DNA of 64,000 nt from Heracleum sosnowskyi (Eukaryota > Streptophyta > Magnoliopsida > Apiales > Apiaceae), in assembly GCA_030848705.1 (NCBI GenBank), contig CM061238.1:74920685-74984684 (forward strand). The letters run 5' to 3'. Position 1 is the stretch's first letter. Every line of letters begins with the position of its first letter. The notes under the pieces are model-generated. The model worked only from the letters and a program-made list of their open reading frames with translations, was not told the origin of the DNA and did not search any database. Position numbers and translations under genes: made by a program. Shown here one piece after another: positions 11,483-22,700 of this stretch.

Positions 11483-11490
11483 TATAAAAA
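11483..11490 (+). promoter_or_regulatory. candidate LTR TATA box
   Basis: TATAAAAA, also present at the matching place in the 3' LTR (~47524). A candidate core promoter by sequence only. Confidence 0.4.
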
Positions 11491-13243
11491 GACGAATAGT
11501 AAATTATCTTTCGTATAATCCGTATTACATATATACAAAAATATAAAAATTCCCGAACCGTGTTCTTCGTGTTCTTGAAAATTAGATTCAATCTTGGAAG
11601 TGTTATTGGATTCCAAATCTCAAGTTCAAGTACTCAAATCAAAGCTCTTGATCTCTAGTTTTAGAATCTTCAAACCATATCATCATCTGGTAATTTTTCA
11701 ATTTATTATGAATTTTTCAATATTCGAATTAAAATTACAGTTCTTGTTCGAATTGGGGATTTTCATTCTGTTGATTCTCCGTTCAATTGATTGCTTCTAA
11801 CATGTTCCTAGGGTTCTAATGAGTAGGAATTCATGCTTTAATTTCATGTTTATGTTCGATTTTGAGATTTTCGATTTTAGGGTTTTTATCCAAAATTTCT
11901 TTTGAATAGTCCGTTCATATGAATGATCTGACATAGTTTTTGATAGAGGGCTTTTGTTGTATGTGTTCTTAGCTTCGTTTTAACATAAAGAACGTCGAGT
12001 TTCATGTACGATTTAGGTAGATCGGAAAATTTGTGTAAGGTCGCCGGAATTTGACCGGGATTGGGAATCCGGCTGTGTTTTTGGTTTGTTTTGGTCTGAT
12101 GTGTTTTTGAGTCGTCGGATTCTGGAAAACCCACCGGAATCTGGAAAAATTCCGGGTTGTTCTTCCCGACCCGTTTCTGTTCTTCCCGACCCGTTTACCC
12201 GAATTGTTGACCAGGTTTCAATCTTCAAAACCCTAATTCATTTTCAGAAAAATGTTTTTGGATTTTATTTTTAAAAATAATTCGAAAATAGTTTAAATAT
12301 TTATAAAAATCATATTTTATTTTAAAAATACATTTTTTTTAAATTCACAAAATTTTGTAAAATTATATTTATTTATTTAAATTCGAAAACTGATTAAATT
12401 AAATTATTTTAATTATTTTTAATTAATAATTAATTAATTTAATTAATTAATTAATATTGATTAATCAGTTAATTATTATTAATTAATTATTAATTGAATC
12501 CAATTAATTTAAATTAGATTTAATTATTTCTTGACTTGGTTTAATTGTTTAAAAATAGTTTGAGCATTTAGAAAGTGTCAATTAATTTTACATTAATTGA
12601 TTTAATTGTTTTTAAATACTTATATTGGGATTAATAATCCGATTTTTGATTTAAAAATTATTTGTGACTTATTTAAATTCAAATAAGCCTCGAATATTGT
12701 TCTAAAAATATTTATAAGTGCTATATGGTTTATATGAGTTGAATAATGTGTTTTATTGACCGTAAATGCGTTGTATGGGGGTTAGTGTCTGAGTTTTGAT
12801 TTTCGTAAAATAGAACGAGCGTCCGATAAATGCTATTAAATACCCGATTACTTGTTTAGACTTAAAAATGGTTATGAGCATATGTCGAAGGTAGAACGAG
12901 GATAGTTAGACTTATTATTATGAGTTTTTTATTATAGAATCGAGTTCCCGAAGCAAGGGAAATGAGAAGGTAGAATAAGCGAGATAGACCGTAGTCAGCT
13001 ACGTACACCAGGCAAGTATATGTGCCTTTACTTGTTGATTTAATTGATATTGTTTCCAATGATTATGCATGTTACCATCAGAACAATTCAGATTATTCAA
13101 TCTTTACTCCGTATTTGAGCAACTGATGCTATTTCCTTGAATATTCCTAACTCTTCGATTAATCCACAATCGCGTTGAATACCAGAAACCTTCACTTCAA
13201 TTTATTGTATTGACTATATCCATTGTTGACCTTCCTAATTGAG

Positions 13244-13340
13244 TACATTGTACCATTGAAACCATTCTGAATCTATTTCTCGGACTTCATTTGATATTGA
13301 GCAGTTGAAGCTCGTTTGCAACTATTGTACCTTGTCATTG
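13244..13340 (+). repeat. first unit of 100-bp LTR tandem repeat
   Basis: Runs from the TACCATTGAAACC region to CCTTGTCATTG. It is continued by three more units at 26036-26340 on the other side of Copia-2, giving four in this LTR. Confidence 0.85.
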
Positions 13341-13356
13341 AAGCTCTGATACCAAT
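13341..13356 (-). other. extra primer-binding-site copy outside Copia-2 3' LTR
   Basis: AAGCTCTGATACCAAT sits between the G1 LTR sequence (ends CATTG, 13340) and the Copia-2 3' LTR. Fourteen of its bases (13343-13356) equal the sequence that follows the 5' LTR inside the element (25474-25487): the 12-base tRNA-Met primer site plus a 2-base spacer. No TSD is present. See findings. Confidence 0.8.
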
Positions 13357-13904
13357 TGTTAGGCCGAATACACAATATAATCAAGTATGTATGAGAATAA
13401 CAATAATTAAAAACACTGTTTATGAATCAATAAAACTGTAATCGTATTAACAGCTTCTCTCTTTATGATGTTAATGAATCACAAAGAGCTTCTAGGTTAC
13501 AAGAATAATATATCAATATTCACGCACCCCTTCTAGGGATAACCTATCTGTGTTTATATAGTACACAGCTACATACAATCCTTATCTAATTGATATTCCT
13601 ATAAGTTAGCTATACAAAACTTATCAATTAAGGATTGCTTCAGTCTTCTGTCTAATCTCCTTAGCTGTATCAATATATTCTGCTTCTTTCCATCTTCAGA
13701 ATATATTGCTTCTAGAATCTTCAATTCTGCACCGACAGCTAATTCAACTTTCACCTTGTCAGACTTTAACTAAACTCTGACCGGCTTCAATTAAACTCTT
13801 CACCCTGTCAGAGTTTAACTAAACTCTGACTGGCTTCTGATAAACTCTTGTCAGTACCTGTTGCTTAAACACTAATAAACAAACATTAGCAATTATATCT
13901 AACA
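13357..13904 (-). repeat. Copia-2 3' LTR
   Basis: 548 bp, ends TGTT...AACA on the plus strand. Contains inverted TCAGAGTTTAAC/TAAACTCTGA pairs near 13759-13829. Confidence 0.93.
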
Positions 13905-13919
13905 ATCTCCCCCAACTTG
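13905..13919 (-). other. Copia-2 polypurine tract
   Basis: The minus strand reads CAAGTTGGGGGAGAT immediately before the 3' LTR. The ~150 bases from here to the accessory ORF stop are 3' untranslated. Confidence 0.9.
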
Positions 13920-14068
13920 TTCATAATAAAATGTACAAGTTAAAACATATAATTGATGATGTCAAAACCTTTTAACAAATGCAGTGTTTAACATATAACA
14001 GAGTTTAATTTAAAACAGAGTTTAAATTTGACTTAGAATAGAAAATATTAAAAACTTACAGTCAGACT

Positions 14069-15229
14069 TTACTTGACTTCTTCAATATCAGGCACAGTCC
14101 TGAGATAATCAATCAGCAGTCTTCTCTCAGCATTCTCGAGTTCAGTTATCATAATCTCTTTCAGCTCCTTATACTCTGGATCTCCTTCACCAGTTTGATA
14201 TATGGCAGCCCTCAGAGAATAAATACTGTTCTTCTTCATATCATTCCCTAGCCGAATGTACTGAGCTTTATCTGACTCTAAGTTGAATTCTAAGACTTTT
14301 AATCCCAGTGCAGTTTTAAATCTAGCACTGTTTCTCTTCATCTCCACCAATTTTCCAGTATGATCTCTATACTTTGGAATATAAGCATTTGAGACTTCTC
14401 CTCCTCCAAGCATCACTTTTGATCTCAGCATCTTTTCTCTTAAGATTTGAGCAACATTATGGGTATGTCTGTTCTTAACTTTTAACAGATAAAGTACATA
14501 TTCAAGTTCTTCCCATGATTTGAGATTTACATCAGATTCTCCAATTCTATAAACTCTTCCATCACTCATGAAATATAACAGAAACTGCTTCTTCAAGATC
14601 TTGTGAAAAATCAACTGAACAGATTCTAACTTATCAAGATTTTCTTGTGTATTCCCAATACCAGATCCTGTCAGTGAAATATTGTCTTGAGATCTGTTAT
14701 TTATTCTCTTCTCCCTATGTGAACCTAAACCAGACTTATCATAAGATTCTTTTCCAAGTACAGTCCTGGTTTGAGAAAAATCCACAGGTTGAAGTGTCAG
14801 AGTTTCAGAGAGTACAGGTCTTAAGAAACCTTTGAGTTGAGGAGCTAGCTGAGTTTGCACAGCTTGAGCCTTGTCAGAGGCTGGCTTAACTTCAATAGTA
14901 TCATCAACTTGAGCAGCGTCAGAGGTTGATTTTGGTAATCTTGTTTCAACTTGAGCAATGTCAGAGGTTGAATAAATCTTCTTAGGTAACTGTTCTTCTT
15001 CTACCAGTTTACCTTTTCCTTTGTCAGCATTATTAATCACAGGCCTCCTTGAGTACTGTAAACTCTGATCAGAGTTTACATTCTCTTTGATAACAATTCC
15101 TTTTTCTTTCTTTCTAGGAGCCTTGATTTCCTTCTTTTTGTAGATTCCAGCTTCAACATTCTTCTTGTGTTCCTCAGCAAGCATTTGCTCTTCAGCTTGG
15201 ATATCTTCAATTGTAATACCTTTTCCATG
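14069..15229 (-). CDS. Copia-2 3' accessory ORF, distal part after in-frame stop
   Basis: In the same frame as the ORF ending at 15230; only a TAA separates them. The first Met is at 15184, which gives 371 aa, but the frame is open back to the stop. It begins with a lysine-rich segment (KKKEIKAPRKKEK), then mixed low-complexity sequence, then a more ordered C-terminal 170 residues ending LRAAIYQ...YLRTVPDIEEVK. The same LRAAIYQ segment ends the Copia-3 accessory gene (35919-36242), so this region is conserved between families. No catalytic motif is recognised. It could be expressed by stop readthrough, by a separate start, or not at all. Confidence 0.6.
   Translation of the reverse strand, partial: HGKGITIEDIQAEEQMLAEEHKKNVEAGIYKKKEIKAPRKKEKGIVIKENVNSDQSLQYSRRPVINNADKGKGKLVEEEQLPKKIYSTSDIAQVETRLPKSTSDAAQVDDTIEVKPASDKAQAVQTQLAPQLKGFLRPVLSETLTLQPVDFSQTRTVLGKESYDKSGLGSHREKRINNRSQDNISLTGSGIGNTQENLDKLESVQLIFHKILKKQFLLYFMSDGRVYRIGESDVNLKSWEELEYVLYLLKVKNRHTHNVAQILREKMLRSKVMLGGGEVSNAYIPKYRDHTGKLVEMKRNSARFKTALGLKVLEFNLESDKAQYIRLGNDMKKNSIYSLRAAIYQTGEGDPEYKELKEIMITELENAERRLLIDYLRTVPDIEEVK
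15061..15076. repeat. 16-bp perfect palindrome of the Copia-2 motif
   Basis: AACTCTGATCAGAGTT, two head-to-head copies of the family-specific word, inside the accessory ORF. Confidence 0.8.
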
Positions 15230-17548
15230 TTATGCCATAAACATCTTAGCAGCAATTTCCTCATCAGTAGATGGCTTATCAGAGATTATCAAACTTTTAT
15301 ATCTTGAACCACTGGCAGAGTTTACATGTCCCTTTCCAGAGTTTGATCTTTTTGAAAGTAATCTTCTATCATCATTTGATCTTAAGCGCTTTCCATCTCC
15401 TCCCTTGTTTCCACCATCATTACCATCATCCCTCCGTCTCAGAGTTTGAGTGTCTTTGCATTTGTCACTTGGTACACTCTCCCCCTTTTTGACATCATCA
15501 GAAAGTAGTACTGATGTCAACAATTCAAGCGCAGTAGAAATGGAAGTCAGTTGAGCAGACATAGCATTCTGGTTGTCCTCAACTGTCCCAAGCCTCTTCT
15601 TGATTTCTTCAGAATCCCTGGCTTGCTGCTTGAACATGGTATAATAATAAGTTCTGTCAGCCTTTAAAGTAAGATCCCTCAAGCTTACTTCATTCCTCAG
15701 ACTTGTAAGCATTTGTTGATTCTCATCAAATCTATTATTGAGAGATTTGACTTGAATAACAGTTGCCTGTAAGCTCGTAAGGACATCAGGATTTGTAATC
15801 TTCTTGACAGAATCAGATAAAAATTCTGCAGCCCTTTGCGCTGGAAAGATACAATCTGCATTAGCCCATGCATTGTAGTACATATTCTGAAAATGCTCAG
15901 AAGCAGCCCTTTGAACTTCCCTTTCTTCAGTAGAATTTGCTTGAATATCAGAAATTTCCACATGAATATCAGAGTTTGAATGAACAGGACTAGCTTCAGC
16001 ATTGTCATCCTCTCTGTGAATATCTTCAAGCACATTTTCAGCAGTGATTTCATCAATTGACTGTGCAGTCGCATCAGGTACTTGATCTGCTACAGTTTGA
16101 GGAACATCAGAGTTTGCTGGAGCAGTAACCTCTGCTTCTCTTTGAACAATCTCAACAACTGATTGTTGCAAAGTTTCAAGAAAGATAATATCCTCATGAT
16201 CATTATCTGTTGCATCAGCATGTACAGCAACAGCTTCTGGAACTGGATCAACTCTAATCTGATCTACTTCATCACCGTTCTCAAAATCAATAGAAATGAT
16301 TTCTGTGTGAGAAGCAATAGGTTCTACTAACTCAGTAGATGCTTGAACAGCTTCCGGTATAGTATCTTCATGATCCACAATCCTGCTGTCAGAGTATGCA
16401 GCAGCTTCCTCAACTACATCATCAGATTTTGATGTAGGAGCTTCTGTGTCCTCAGGTTCTTTATCCAAATTGGCAATAATATCACCAAAAAGTTGATTAG
16501 CAACTAATCTTCTCTTTCTCTGATGAAGATTTTCTTCATCAGCTTCAGTTTCTGAGTCTGCACTAGAAGCAGCAGCAACAGACTTTGCCCTGTGGGCTCG
16601 CCTTTTCTTCATTCTTTTTCTCTGAGGCACAGCATCAACATTTGATACCTCAGCTTCAACAGACTTAACTGCTCGAACTTTAGATCTCTTTGACCTCTGT
16701 GGTTGAGATACAGAAGGTCCAGCTTCAGCAGTTGAGACACGGTGTTGTTGTGAGTTGTCAAGAAATTGTTGCACAGATGCAGGTAACATTAAAGGACCAA
16801 CTTCTCCTTTCTTGTTGTCCTTGTTGATAAGGTCAGAGAATATACGTTTGTGTAATTTAAATGAAAGTATAACATCATCCTCTACAATCTCAACATTTGG
16901 ACAGCAATGATTGAATATCAATTGACAAAACCTAGAGAAGTAAACAACATTTCTATTCTCTAGCATTTTCTCACCAATATTAGTTAAAACTAATCTAGCA
17001 ACATCAAATTGACTGCCATAGAGAAGAGAATACCCGATCTGTAGACTATCCGTGGGAATCGCATCCCAATTAGTGCACTTCTTTCCAAAAGCCCGAGTAA
17101 TGCAATCGAAAAAGAAGCTCCACTCCTTGCGCAAAAATGGCCTTTTGAGTTGACCTATCTTTGACAAAGGTCCAGAGTAGCCGATTTCTCTCATCATCCT
17201 AACCAACTCAGAATCACCAACAGATATCGTGAAAGCATTAAAATCTTCAAGACCCAAAGCATCACGAACAGTAGTAGGAGTAACAACAAATTGATCTTCT
17301 TGAAACTCAAAAATGATAGATGGAGATCCAGACTCTCCTCCATTATCATAAGTACCTGTCTGCCAAAAAGTTCGAATTTGAGTCGCAGACAGCTTCGATG
17401 GTGCGGTGAGAGCAGTACCAATATCAGAGTTTGACAAGAAACTCTGAATCAAATGAAACGCCTCCGGTGCGTTCTCATTTGCTACAGGAGCTGAGTAGTT
17501 ATTTGGGACAAATTCTAATTCAGATGCAATAAACGCTGTAGTTGCCAT
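15230..17548 (-). CDS. Copia-2 3' accessory ORF, proximal part (772 aa)
   Basis: ATG at 17548. Residues 1-255 are ordered, including FHLIQSFLSNSDIGTALTAP, IRTFWQTGTYDN and VTPTTVRDALGL. This pattern resembles proteins often auto-annotated in plant genomes as synaptobrevin/longin-like, which sit next to Copia pol; that label is from memory and does not prove function. Then come basic patches (RSKRSKVRAVKS, RKRMKKRRAHRAKS), which could be nuclear-localisation signals, an acidic middle, and a heptad-like segment at ~560-690 that may be coiled coil. It sits between pol and the 3' LTR like the extra ORF of SIRE-type elements. No membrane segment is seen. Role unknown. Confidence 0.7.
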   Translation of the reverse strand: MATTAFIASELEFVPNNYSAPVANENAPEAFHLIQSFLSNSDIGTALTAPSKLSATQIRTFWQTGTYDNGGESGSPSIIFEFQEDQFVVTPTTVRDALGLEDFNAFTISVGDSELVRMMREIGYSGPLSKIGQLKRPFLRKEWSFFFDCITRAFGKKCTNWDAIPTDSLQIGYSLLYGSQFDVARLVLTNIGEKMLENRNVVYFSRFCQLIFNHCCPNVEIVEDDVILSFKLHKRIFSDLINKDNKKGEVGPLMLPASVQQFLDNSQQHRVSTAEAGPSVSQPQRSKRSKVRAVKSVEAEVSNVDAVPQRKRMKKRRAHRAKSVAAASSADSETEADEENLHQRKRRLVANQLFGDIIANLDKEPEDTEAPTSKSDDVVEEAAAYSDSRIVDHEDTIPEAVQASTELVEPIASHTEIISIDFENGDEVDQIRVDPVPEAVAVHADATDNDHEDIIFLETLQQSVVEIVQREAEVTAPANSDVPQTVADQVPDATAQSIDEITAENVLEDIHREDDNAEASPVHSNSDIHVEISDIQANSTEEREVQRAASEHFQNMYYNAWANADCIFPAQRAAEFLSDSVKKITNPDVLTSLQATVIQVKSLNNRFDENQQMLTSLRNEVSLRDLTLKADRTYYYTMFKQQARDSEEIKKRLGTVEDNQNAMSAQLTSISTALELLTSVLLSDDVKKGESVPSDKCKDTQTLRRRDDGNDGGNKGGDGKRLRSNDDRRLLSKRSNSGKGHVNSASGSRYKSLIISDKPSTDEEIAAKMFMA

Positions 17549-19157
17549 TAGTAAGATTTGAAAACAAGAAATACTGGGCTCAGAAAGTGTTTGAGTGTTT
17601 GTGTGTGAGTAAAATGTTATGAAAAGATGAAATGCGTAAAAGATTGAATCGTGTGTATGTAGTGTATTAAATAATAACTGTTAAGATTAGAAGTATGTTA
17701 GTGGGACAGATGTCAGACGTAAATACGCTGACAGCTGTATCTAACAACTTCCAATACACACGTGCAAACGTGGAGACACCTGTCATCACATATAACACTC
17801 AAAATATTCGCTTAAAAGAAAAAAAATCAATAATAATAAAATTATCAATTTCAATAATAAAGTACAAAGGAACTCAACAGTCAGAATAATAATGACTGTC
17901 TCGAAACTCCGCACCTTAGTATCCCAAGCGCTTCGATTCTAGAAAAAAAACCTTTCAGTTACCATGTTGAATGCTTTAAAAACCGAAGCATTTTATCAAC
18001 AGGCTTCATACCTTAAAATTACCATACACCAAATGGCAGGAACCTTTGAGTTCATGGATGTCGAATCATTCGTGAACATGAACTGGCCTCAACAAGCAAA
18101 CTACATCATCGATGAGTTTCTTGTTCTTTCTTTTCTGAATGATGAAGGTCTTATATCAGATGATGAAATAGCAGAAGGACCAATCTCTAATCCTTATGTG
18201 CACATCATCCGTCCCGGTCCATATGATGTGCCCATCCTGGCAGACGATGATACTATGGAGATTTGTATGATGCTCTTCCAGCAGAGCTTCCTGATGGGTA
18301 CTGAGGAGACAATCTTCTTGGAATCCTGCAAGCTGCAAAGCAGAAAGCGAATCCAGGAAGATGATGATGATGATGATGATGATTCATCTTCAGGATGTTG
18401 TCAAGCAATCCCAGATGGTATAATGATTAGATGAACAACTGGGTAGCTCTCATCAGAAGTAGTAGAGCACAATAACTTCTGGCTCTAGCTCTTCTGCTTC
18501 AGATGTAGCATTCAGATACTTATCCTGGTTAAATAGATCTTTTCTTTGTAACCATAGTGATTAGCATGTACCAGAAAGATTAGCTTAACATGAGTATGAA
18601 TTTGTCTGAATGTAAATTTGAATCAATTAATGAAAAATTTGTTTCTTTACATTTCAGTATTATCAATATTGCATAGTAATTGGAAAAAAAACTTTAACCA
18701 ATTAACTAACATACTCAGCAGCAATACAAATCACAAACAGGACTTAATAAACATACTCTTTCTTTTCTCCGTTCAATCATACTTTTTCCGAAAAACAAAT
18801 GACTAATCTCAAGAGTATAAAATGTCTGAAACAAGGAAATTATTTTAACCATCATAGATTAAAACAAAGTAACCTCGGCGTATTTCACACAATACATCAG
18901 TGTTTACCATTTATCCTTCTTTGTCAATAAACTCTTTTCTCAATCTGTACAGTTGTGAGAAATGTGTGTGTAGTAGCAGAGTTTACCGAAATCAGTATTT
19001 AGATCATCTCAAAGTGCATAAAATCCACAAACTAAAGTAGTAAAAACTGGTTGCCTAAACTCTCATGTATAACATAGACACTGATTTTTCTATCTAAACT
19101 CTGTATTACTGATATCCTTTCATTTGGATATGTCTTTTATTTTTCACCCCCCTTTTT

Positions 19158-19199
<42 letters not shown>

Positions 19200-19771
19200 C
19201 CAGTAATCAGTGGTTGGCACTAGTCACCAAAAATCAAAGATTTTAGCCCTTATTTCATACAATAAGTTCCTGGATCTTCCTAGGCACAACATGATCTCAA
19301 AGGAATTTGTGCTCTGTTTGGCATCTTTTGATTTGAGGGTGAATTATTTGCAATGAATAATCAGAGTTTAGACTTTTCATCAGTGATTATAGTTAACTTA
19401 TGAGAGAAAATGCAAACAGCTAATACAGACTCAGTGTATAGGATCAATAAACTAAGAGATGCTATAAATATAGAGACAGTATCATGCTGTGTTAGCTTAC
19501 TGCACATATTTGAGATCAGAATCTATCAACTCTTAAGGATTCACAATTACTTACTGAGAATTATGTTTCATACAAATTTCTTCATTGGTCCATATGTTTC
19601 AGACAAAATTACAATCAGAGTATGACCAACAGAGTTTAACACCAGAGTTTACGTTCAGAGTATGACTGACACTTCACAGAGTTTATCATCAGAGTTTAAC
19701 ATGCTGGTTCATATAACAGTTAACACATGTAAGAAATCATGAACAAAAAAAAATGAGTCTAACCCGTATCT
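17549..19771 (-). other. Copia-2 spacer between pol and accessory ORF
   Basis: 2.2 kb with no sense ORF. It contains a long poly-T run on the plus strand (about 19151-19199, poly-A on the element strand), a dense cluster of CAGAGTTT words at 19616-19700, and the antisense ORF at 17964-18434. It may hold a start or splice site for a subgenomic accessory-ORF RNA, but I cannot show one. Confidence 0.6.
17964..18434 (+). CDS. antisense ORF inside Copia-2 (156 aa)
   Basis: ATG at 17964, opposite to every other gene of the element. The protein has no recognisable family. It starts MLNALKTEAFYQQASYL, has an N-terminal part of mixed, globular-looking composition with FMDVESFVNMNWPQQANYIIDEF, a middle with HIIRPGPYDVPILADDDT, and a C-terminal run of eight aspartates followed by serines and a Cys pair. 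It lies in a spacer without sense ORFs, so it is not the shadow of another gene. Antisense extra ORFs are known in some plant LTR retrotransposons. It may also be a captured host fragment or chance. Expression is unproven. Confidence 0.5.
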   Translation: MLNALKTEAFYQQASYLKITIHQMAGTFEFMDVESFVNMNWPQQANYIIDEFLVLSFLNDEGLISDDEIAEGPISNPYVHIIRPGPYDVPILADDDTMEICMMLFQQSFLMGTEETIFLESCKLQSRKRIQEDDDDDDDDSSSGCCQAIPDGIMIR

Positions 19772-22700
19772 CTAGTCAGAACCAGAGATCATTCCAAGTT
19801 CATTTACCAATCTTGTAAAAGTAGCTTCACTCAAAGGTTTGGTGAAGATATCTGCAAGTTGTTGGTCTGTAGACACAAAATGAAGCTCAATGTTTCCTTC
19901 TTCCACATGTTCTCTGATAAAATGATACCTTATGCTGATGTGCTTTGTCATGGAATGCTGTACTGGATTACCTGTCATAGCAATAGCACTTTGATTATCA
20001 CAGAAAATAGGTATTCTAGAGTACCTTAATCCATAATCCAGCAATTGATTCTTCATCCATAAAATCTGTGCACAACAGCTACCAGCTGCTATATACTCTG
20101 CTTCTGCAGTGGATGTAGAAATTGATTTCTGTTTCTTACTGTACCAAGAAACCAATCTGTCACCTAAAAATTGACAGCTTCCACTTGTACTTTTTCTGTC
20201 TATCTTACAGCCTGCAAAATCTGCATCAGAGTAACCAATTAACTTAAACTCTGATTCTCTAGGATACCACAAACCCAAGGTTATGGTTCCTTTGAGATAT
20301 TTGAAAATCCTTTTTACAGCTGTTAGATGAGGCTCTCTGGGATCTGCTTGAAATCTTGCACAAAGACATGTTGCATACATGATATCAGGTCTACTTGCAG
20401 TAAGATACAGTAGAGACCCTATCATTCCTCTGTAGTTAGTCATATCTACTGAGGCTCCTGTCTCTTTGTCAAGCTTCGTTGCTGTAGCCATGGGAGTTGT
20501 AGCAGATGAACTATCAAGCATACCAAATTTCTTTAGAAGATTTCTGGTATACTTTGCTTGATTGATAAAAATACCATCATCTGTTTGCTTTACTTGTAAG
20601 CCTAGAAAGTAACTAAGCTCTCCCATCATGCTCATTTGATACCTGGATTGCATAAGCTTTGCAAACTTCTTACAAAGTTTGTCATTAGTAGATCCAAAAA
20701 TAATATCATCTACATAAATTTGAACTAAAAGCAAATCATCACCAGAATTGAAATAAAACAAGGTTTTATCAATTGTACCTCTTGTGAACCCACTTTCTAA
20801 AAGAAACTGAGCAAGAGTTTCATACCATGCTCTTGGTGCTTGCTTTAGTCCATATAATGCCTTGTCAAGCCTGTAGACATAATCTGGATGCTTGGAATCT
20901 ACAAATCCTGGTGGTTGTTCAACAAACACTTCTTCTTCAAGCTTCCCATTGAGAAAAGCACTCTTTACATCCATCTGAAAGACTTTAAACTTCTTGTGTG
21001 CAGCATAGGCCAGAAAAATTCTTATGGCCTCCAATCTTGCAACTGGAGCAAAGGTTTCATCATAATCAATTCCTTCCTGTTGTGAATAACCTTTAGCCAC
21101 AAGTCTAGCCTTGTTTCTTGTAATCACACCTTCACTGTCAGTCTTGTTTCTGAAAACCCACTTTGTACCTACTATTGATCTGTTCTTTGGTCTAGGTACA
21201 AGTGTCCAGACTTCATTTCTTTCAAATTCATTTAACTCTTCTTGCATTGCTGTAATCCAATTAGCATCTTGAAGAGCTTCCTCCACTTTCTTTGGTTCTG
21301 TTTGAGACAAGAAAGCATGATACAGACACTCATTGTTTGTTGCACTTCTAGTTCTCACACTAGCATCAGGATCTCCAATTATGAGATCAGGTGTGTGTGC
21401 CTGTGTCCACTTTCTGGCTGTTGGTAAGTGGTTTCTTGCATCATTATTGAATCCTCCCCCTTGATCCATGCTCTCCTGATTCATATGTTGACTTTCTGCA
21501 GCATCTGAGGCTCCCCCTGAATTGGATGGCTCAGAGTTTGAACTGTCAGAGTTTAAATCAGTTTCCTCAACTGACTCATTTGTTGTGTCTTGTTGAGCTT
21601 CTTCACGCTCCCCCTCAACTGGTTCTCTATTTTGTTCAATTTGAGAATTTCCAGTTTCTCCAGTATTTACCAGTAGAGGTTCAGAGTATGCTTCGTCAGA
21701 GTTTGTCAAACCTGCTTCATCAGAGTTTATATCATCAGAGAATAGATCTTCATTTTCAAAACGTAGTTGATCATATCCATCCTTGTCTTCAAGTCCAATT
21801 ATTTTCTTGTCATCAAATGACACATGTATGGATTCCATGATCACCTTAGTTCTTAGATTATAAACTCTGAATGCTTTTGTTGACAATGGATAGCCAACAA
21901 AGATTCCTTCATCAGCTTTTAACTCGAACTTGGTCAACTGTTCAGGATGAGTCTTCAACACAAAGCATTTGCATCCAAATATATGAAAATATTTCAAATT
22001 TGGCTTCTTGTTTTTCACCATCTCATATGGTGTTTTTCCATGCTTGTTGATCAGAGTAGCATTTTGAGTAAAACAAGCAGTTTGAACAGCTTCTGCCCAG
22101 AAATAAGTTGGCAATTTTGCTTCATCTAGCATAGTTCTGGCAGCTTCAATTAAGGTTCTGTTCTTTCTTTCAACTACACCATTTTGCTGTGGAGTTCCAG
22201 GTGCAGAAAATTCTTGTTTGACTCCTCTTTCCTTGCAGAAAGCTTCCATTATTGAGTTTCTGAATTCAGTTCCATTATCACTCCTTATTATTTTTACTTT
22301 GTGCTGTGATCCTTTGTCCAGTAGATTTACATGATCCATCAGAATTTGAGCAGTTTCATCCTTCTTTGACAAGAAATACACCCATGTATATCTAGTATAT
22401 TCATCAACAATTACTAGAGCATATTTCTTTCTGCCCATGGACATCACATTCACTGGTCCAAAGAGATCAACATGTAGAAGATGATAAGGTTCCACTACTG
22501 AAGATTCAGATTTGCTCTTGAAAGATGACTTCCTTTGCTTGGCCTTTTGACAAGAATCACATAGACCATCTAGATTGAGTATTGATTTTGGAAGTCCTCT
22601 TACAAGATCCTTTCTAATAAGTTCATTAATGTTGTTCAAATTGAGATGAGAGAGCTTCTTGTGCCAATTCCAACTCTCTTCATTTGACATCTTTGCAGTC

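Larger units (their letters stand above)
10906..13340 (+). repeat. G1 5' LTR, first part
   Basis: Matches 29885-30050 plus 47112 onward. It contains TATAAAAA at 11483-11490, an AT-palindromic stretch at 12420-12510, and the first 100-bp tandem-repeat unit just before Copia-2. Compared with the 3' LTR it lacks about 54 bp near 12096. Short ORFs here recur in the other LTR copy only because LTRs are copies, so they are not evidence of genes. Confidence 0.88.

Noticed and set aside
12013..12274. Short ORFs on both strands in the G1 5' LTR (also 48051-48320)
   Set aside because: Non-coding LTR sequence, with frames altered by the ~54-bp length difference between the two LTRs.
19151..19199. Long poly-T run as a possible poly-A tail of a processed insertion
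   Set aside because: It lies inside Copia-2 without a flanking TSD or a coding body. More likely a simple A-rich tract of the element.
21526..21840. Plus-strand ORFs opposite Copia-2 pol and gag (also 24373-24744)
   Set aside because: Shadows of the acidic, Ser/Asp-rich sense coding sequence with no independent support.
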